Shown here: positions 61,712 to 64,000 of the stretch, piece after piece
How positions within the stretch are numbered: position 1 is the first letter of the stretch
Layout of the letters: each line of letters starts with the position of its first letter
NCBI GenBank assembly: GCA_964473245.1
Contig: CAYYOL010000008.1
Coordinates: 1 to 64,000 of the forward strand
Length of the DNA: 64,000 nt
Reading direction: 5' to 3'
DNA from: CAYZJV01 sp964473245
GTDB lineage: Bacteria; Spirochaetota; Spirochaetia; Sphaerochaetales; Sphaerochaetaceae
Position numbers and translations under genes: made by a program
Notes under the pieces: generated by a model
The model's database searches: none
Told to the model about the DNA's origin: nothing
The model's input: only the letters and a program-made list of their open reading frames with translations

Positions 61712-62305
61712 TTACTGCCCCCTTGCTATCGAGTCGCTCTCGGCGACGGCTCTGTTTATTATGTCTCTGAATGCTTCACTGGTACGTGTAGCACCTGTTA
61801 TGGCATCCATTTCATCATCTGCCTCGCTGGTTCCTTCTTCCACCATGCGGAAGGGGCCTTGTCTACCGATGAACTGTCCGGTGAACCAGGCCTCTTCGAT
61901 GCGAGCTCCCAATCCCGGTGTCTCGTTCTGGCTTACAATCGATACACCACTGAGCGTGGTGAGATCATCTTCAAAGCCGACCATGACGGTGATCGGTCCC
62001 CATAATCCTGGACCTATGATCTGACGAACGTAGCGGAGCGAGCCATCCGGCCGTTCCACATGATAGATGTCCTGCTGTACGGACACACCATCTTCGAAGA
62101 GTGCAGCCACCGATGCAGGTTGCCCATCGTGATCTACCCCTGCAGCGTCGAGCACACTTCTCCAGACGAAGAACTGTTCATTCGTCTGCACCCGTTCGAG
62201 CGTGGTCAAATGGAGCGTCGCTGTGACAAGGATGCACGCGATGGATACGAGTGCCATGACCACAATCGGGTGAATTCTTCTCGTGTAGAAACTCTGAGTC
62301 TTCAT
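61712..62305 (-). CDS. nqrC: NQR/RNF FMN-binding subunit (NqrC/RnfG)
   Basis: A 197-residue protein with one N-terminal membrane helix (IVVMALVSIACILVTATL) and a periplasmic FMN-binding domain. The flavinylation motif is DAITGATRTS (residues 167-176) with the acceptor threonine at 173; the FMN would be attached by an ApbE transferase, which is not in this window. Typical NqrC is about 255 residues and RnfG about 200, so the size is RnfG-like. The start overlaps nqrB by four bases (ATGA). Confidence 0.9.
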   Translation of the reverse strand: MKTQSFYTRRIHPIVVMALVSIACILVTATLHLTTLERVQTNEQFFVWRSVLDAAGVDHDGQPASVAALFEDGVSVQQDIYHVERPDGSLRYVRQIIGPGLWGPITVMVGFEDDLTTLSGVSIVSQNETPGLGARIEEAWFTGQFIGRQGPFRMVEEGTSEADDEMDAITGATRTSEAFRDIINRAVAESDSIARGQ

Positions 62306-63258
62306 GCAGCACCCCCTGCCTGAGCCTTTGCCTTCGCTTTCCGTTTCGCCTTCATCTGCTTGAAATAGTGATCGAACAGTGGTCCGAACATATTCACCAG
62401 CAGGATTGCGAATGTAACTCCTTCGGCCCAGTTAGCGAACACTCGGATAACTACGGTGAGCAGGCCGAACAAAGCCCCATACACCCATCTGCCGATATCG
62501 GTTGACTGTGACGATGAGATCGGATCTGTGACCATGAAGAAAGCACCGAGGAGAAAGCTACCGCTGAGAAGTGCATACAACGGGTCGGATGCATTCGGGT
62601 TTCCTCCGAGCCAGAGTATGGTCTGCAGAACGAGGAATCCTAGAATGGATCCTGCGACTATCTTCCAGTTTGCTGCCTTCTTGTAGATGATCCAAGCTCC
62701 ACCGAGCACGATAAGAAGTGCAGAGGTTTCACCGAACGAGCCACTGACCGTTCCGAGTAGGAGTTCTAGATACGAAGCAGATCCGGTTGCCATTGAAGTT
62801 GCGGCAGAGACACTGTCTGCAGTTGTTAGCCAGGTTCCAAAGCCCGCGGGGAACCAGTTCAAGGTGCTCTGTGGGAGCAGAAATCGTGCTGTGAGGGGAA
62901 CTCCGAAGCTGATATAGACAAAAGCACGAGCGGTGATCGCGGGGTTGAAAACGTTCTTTCCGAATCCCCCGAACACCATTTTCCCGAACACGATTCCGAA
63001 TGCGATTCCAACTGCAGCTATCCAGAGTGGAACGCCTGGTGGTAAGGAGAGTGCGAAGAGCACGCACGAAACGAAGACCGACTCGGTAACTTTCAGCTTG
63101 TACCGTCTCGCCATGAGCCACTCGCTCAATAGTCCCGATGCCACCACTACCGAGAGGACGGCTAGGAAGCGCCACCCATACAGGTAGATGGATGCAAGAC
63201 ACAATGGAGATAATGCGAACAGGACATTTCGCATTACCTGTTGTTTTTGGATGTTCAC
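62302..63258 (-). CDS. nqrB: NQR/RNF membrane subunit B (NqrB/RnfD)
   Basis: A 318-residue protein with about nine membrane helices. GFGKNVFNPAITARAFVYISFG (about 99-120 from this start) and FMVTDPISS are family markers. The flavin-attachment region reads DSVSAATSMAT, with alanine where SGAT is usual. The start is set at GTG 63258, five bases after GGGAGG; an ATG eight codons earlier (63282) lies inside the -10 box and lacks a ribosome-binding site. The C-terminus is a lysine/alanine tail. Length is nearer RnfD than Vibrio NqrB (about 410). nqrA, normally just upstream, is missing here. Confidence 0.87.
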   Translation of the reverse strand: MNIQKQQVMRNVLFALSPLCLASIYLYGWRFLAVLSVVVASGLLSEWLMARRYKLKVTESVFVSCVLFALSLPPGVPLWIAAVGIAFGIVFGKMVFGGFGKNVFNPAITARAFVYISFGVPLTARFLLPQSTLNWFPAGFGTWLTTADSVSAATSMATGSASYLELLLGTVSGSFGETSALLIVLGGAWIIYKKAANWKIVAGSILGFLVLQTILWLGGNPNASDPLYALLSGSFLLGAFFMVTDPISSSQSTDIGRWVYGALFGLLTVVIRVFANWAEGVTFAILLVNMFGPLFDHYFKQMKAKRKAKAKAQAGGAA

Positions 63259-63280
63259 GATTTCCTCCCTGATTTTCTCC

Positions 63281-63309
63281 ATTGTACAGCATTTTATGGA
63301 ATCTGTAAA
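63281..63309 (-). promoter_or_regulatory. Promoter of the nqrBCDEF operon
   Basis: On the minus strand TTTACA (63304-63309), a 17-base spacer and TACAAT (63281-63286) give a good promoter. Transcription would begin near 63274, leaving a leader of about 16 bases before GTG 63258. Confidence 0.65.
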
Positions 63310-63329
63310 AATTTTAACACGAGTTTTTT

Positions 63330-64000
63330 CTATCGAAACACCTCTTTTAACGGATATAGGGTGTCTACCTCAAGATGATACGCTCCGTTGTCACAGTGAA
63401 CGAGGCCACGAATGCATAATGGACGTTGTCCGTACAGCAGTTTTCGGTACCGTTCATGCACTTGTGGGAAGAGGACCGTCTCGAACAGTGCACTTTCATC
63501 CTCAAACGAGATGAAATCCATGGGGAGTCCCTGTTTGGTCCATATGGTCTTGCGTGTGATAGGCCAACCAACGACGGTGATCAACTTTCCCACATATGAG
63601 GAGAGTTGAGCTCCCCGTATGCGATGAATCCGTGCAATCTGATGTGCCCAGAGCATGAGCGGGTGGTGGTCGCGAAGAAATCCGAGCGTCTCGAATTCGA
63701 TCATGAGTTCCTGTTCTGTTCTCCTCTGTCTACCGCTCAGGGCAAGGTGATTGCTTCTCTGGCTCTCCATACGTGGTTCCTGGTCGAAAAGCAACCCTTG
63801 TTCAGCGTTCGTTGAAGTCTTATATCCTGACATGAGTATAGTACGAAGCTGTACACTTCTGGGAAGATTCCCTGCGAGAGAGTCGCAGGCGCCTGCTGCA
63901 ACGAGAGCCACCCAATCGTCTCGGTTCAGCTGTAGCCGTGTTGAGCACGTCTCGAGTGAGACAAATGGCCCCCATTGTTTCCGATTTTCGACAATTTCCT
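63330..64000 (-). CDS. DNA polymerase III alpha subunit family (DnaE), C-terminal part
   Basis: The gene enters from beyond the window end and stops at TAG 63330-63332, leaving about 223 codons. The visible part starts IVENRKQWGPFVSLETCSTR and includes RDDWVALVAAGACDSLAGN, the helix-hairpin-helix-like region after the fingers of DnaE, then LGFLRDHHPLMLW and an OB-fold (LITVVGWPITRKTIWTKQGL, MDFISFEDESALFETVLFP). The short OB-fold C-terminus without a tau-binding tail fits the DnaE2/second DnaE group more than the replicative copy. It ends 72 bases before nqrB and is unrelated to it. Confidence 0.8.
   Translation of the reverse strand, partial: EIVENRKQWGPFVSLETCSTRLQLNRDDWVALVAAGACDSLAGNLPRSVQLRTILMSGYKTSTNAEQGLLFDQEPRMESQRSNHLALSGRQRRTEQELMIEFETLGFLRDHHPLMLWAHQIARIHRIRGAQLSSYVGKLITVVGWPITRKTIWTKQGLPMDFISFEDESALFETVLFPQVHERYRKLLYGQRPLCIRGLVHCDNGAYHLEVDTLYPLKEVFR

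Overview
The window is about 50% GC, densely coded bacterial DNA with canonical Shine-Dalgarno sites and sigma70-like promoters. It most likely comes from a free-living, anaerobic or fermentative spirochaete of the Spirochaeta/Sphaerochaeta type. The support is indirect: a TRAP solute-binding protein whose signal peptide ends in the 'FAAGQSE' style common in these organisms, a ferredoxin-linked 2-oxoacid oxidoreductase, an Nqr/Rnf-type pump, outer-membrane proteins, and many PAS/GGDEF/HD-GYP proteins. No rRNA, intact tRNA, CRISPR array or intact insertion sequence was seen.

Layout. 1-3.8 kb: Gfo/Idh oxidoreductase, cupin and a hemerythrin-like/PAS protein, then a convergent lipase-fold protein. 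3.9-7.6 kb: a decayed accessory stretch with a yjbQ fragment, a RelB antitoxin beside a doubly frameshifted RelE, an AAA/DUF234 ATPase and a frameshifted acetyltransferase, ending at an intact yjbQ. 7.7-12.5 kb: a membrane EAL phosphodiesterase, an MFS transporter and a short-chain dehydrogenase. 12.6-22.6 kb: two catabolic operons on the minus strand. One is old-yellow-enzyme/LacI/flavoprotein/TRAP (dctPQM), with a consensus promoter and paired operators. The other is an IlvD/Edd dehydratase plus a zinc alcohol dehydrogenase. 22.8-31.2 kb: a lipoprotein gene, then an eight-gene minus-strand operon (GntR, slipin, three FtsX/MacB-type permeases, one ATPase, a LolA-like protein and an outer-membrane barrel) that looks like a trans-envelope lipid or lipoprotein transporter. 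31.3-37.0 kb: rhodanese lipoprotein, ABC-F ATPase, EamA transporter, a MITE-like repeat, an acyltransferase, a small HTH protein and a DUF1508 gene with an early stop.

37.1-44.9 kb: hexuronate and pentose-phosphate metabolism (a KDPG aldolase-VOC fusion, kdgK, IclR regulator, uxaC, pgl, zwf), with a serine-palmitoyltransferase-like gene inside. 45-48.7 kb: a DUF1858 plus DUF438/hemerythrin/PAS pair and an acyl-CoA synthetase. 48.9-53.6 kb: a fermentation operon (four-function 2-oxoacid:ferredoxin oxidoreductase in three genes, butyrate kinase, phosphate butyryltransferase) predicted to turn 2-oxoacids into acyl-CoA, acyl-phosphate, acid and ATP. 53.7-58.9 kb: three tandem cyclic-di-GMP genes. 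58.9-63.3 kb: nqrBCDEF without nqrA, plus a conserved protein of unknown function. 63.3-64 kb: the 3' end of a dnaE-family polymerase gene.

Together the genes suggest an anaerobe that takes up organic acids and uronates, makes ATP by acyl-phosphate fermentation, moves electrons through ferredoxin and an Nqr/Rnf-like pump, and invests in cyclic-di-GMP signalling. All identifications are from reading the sequence; no database search was run.
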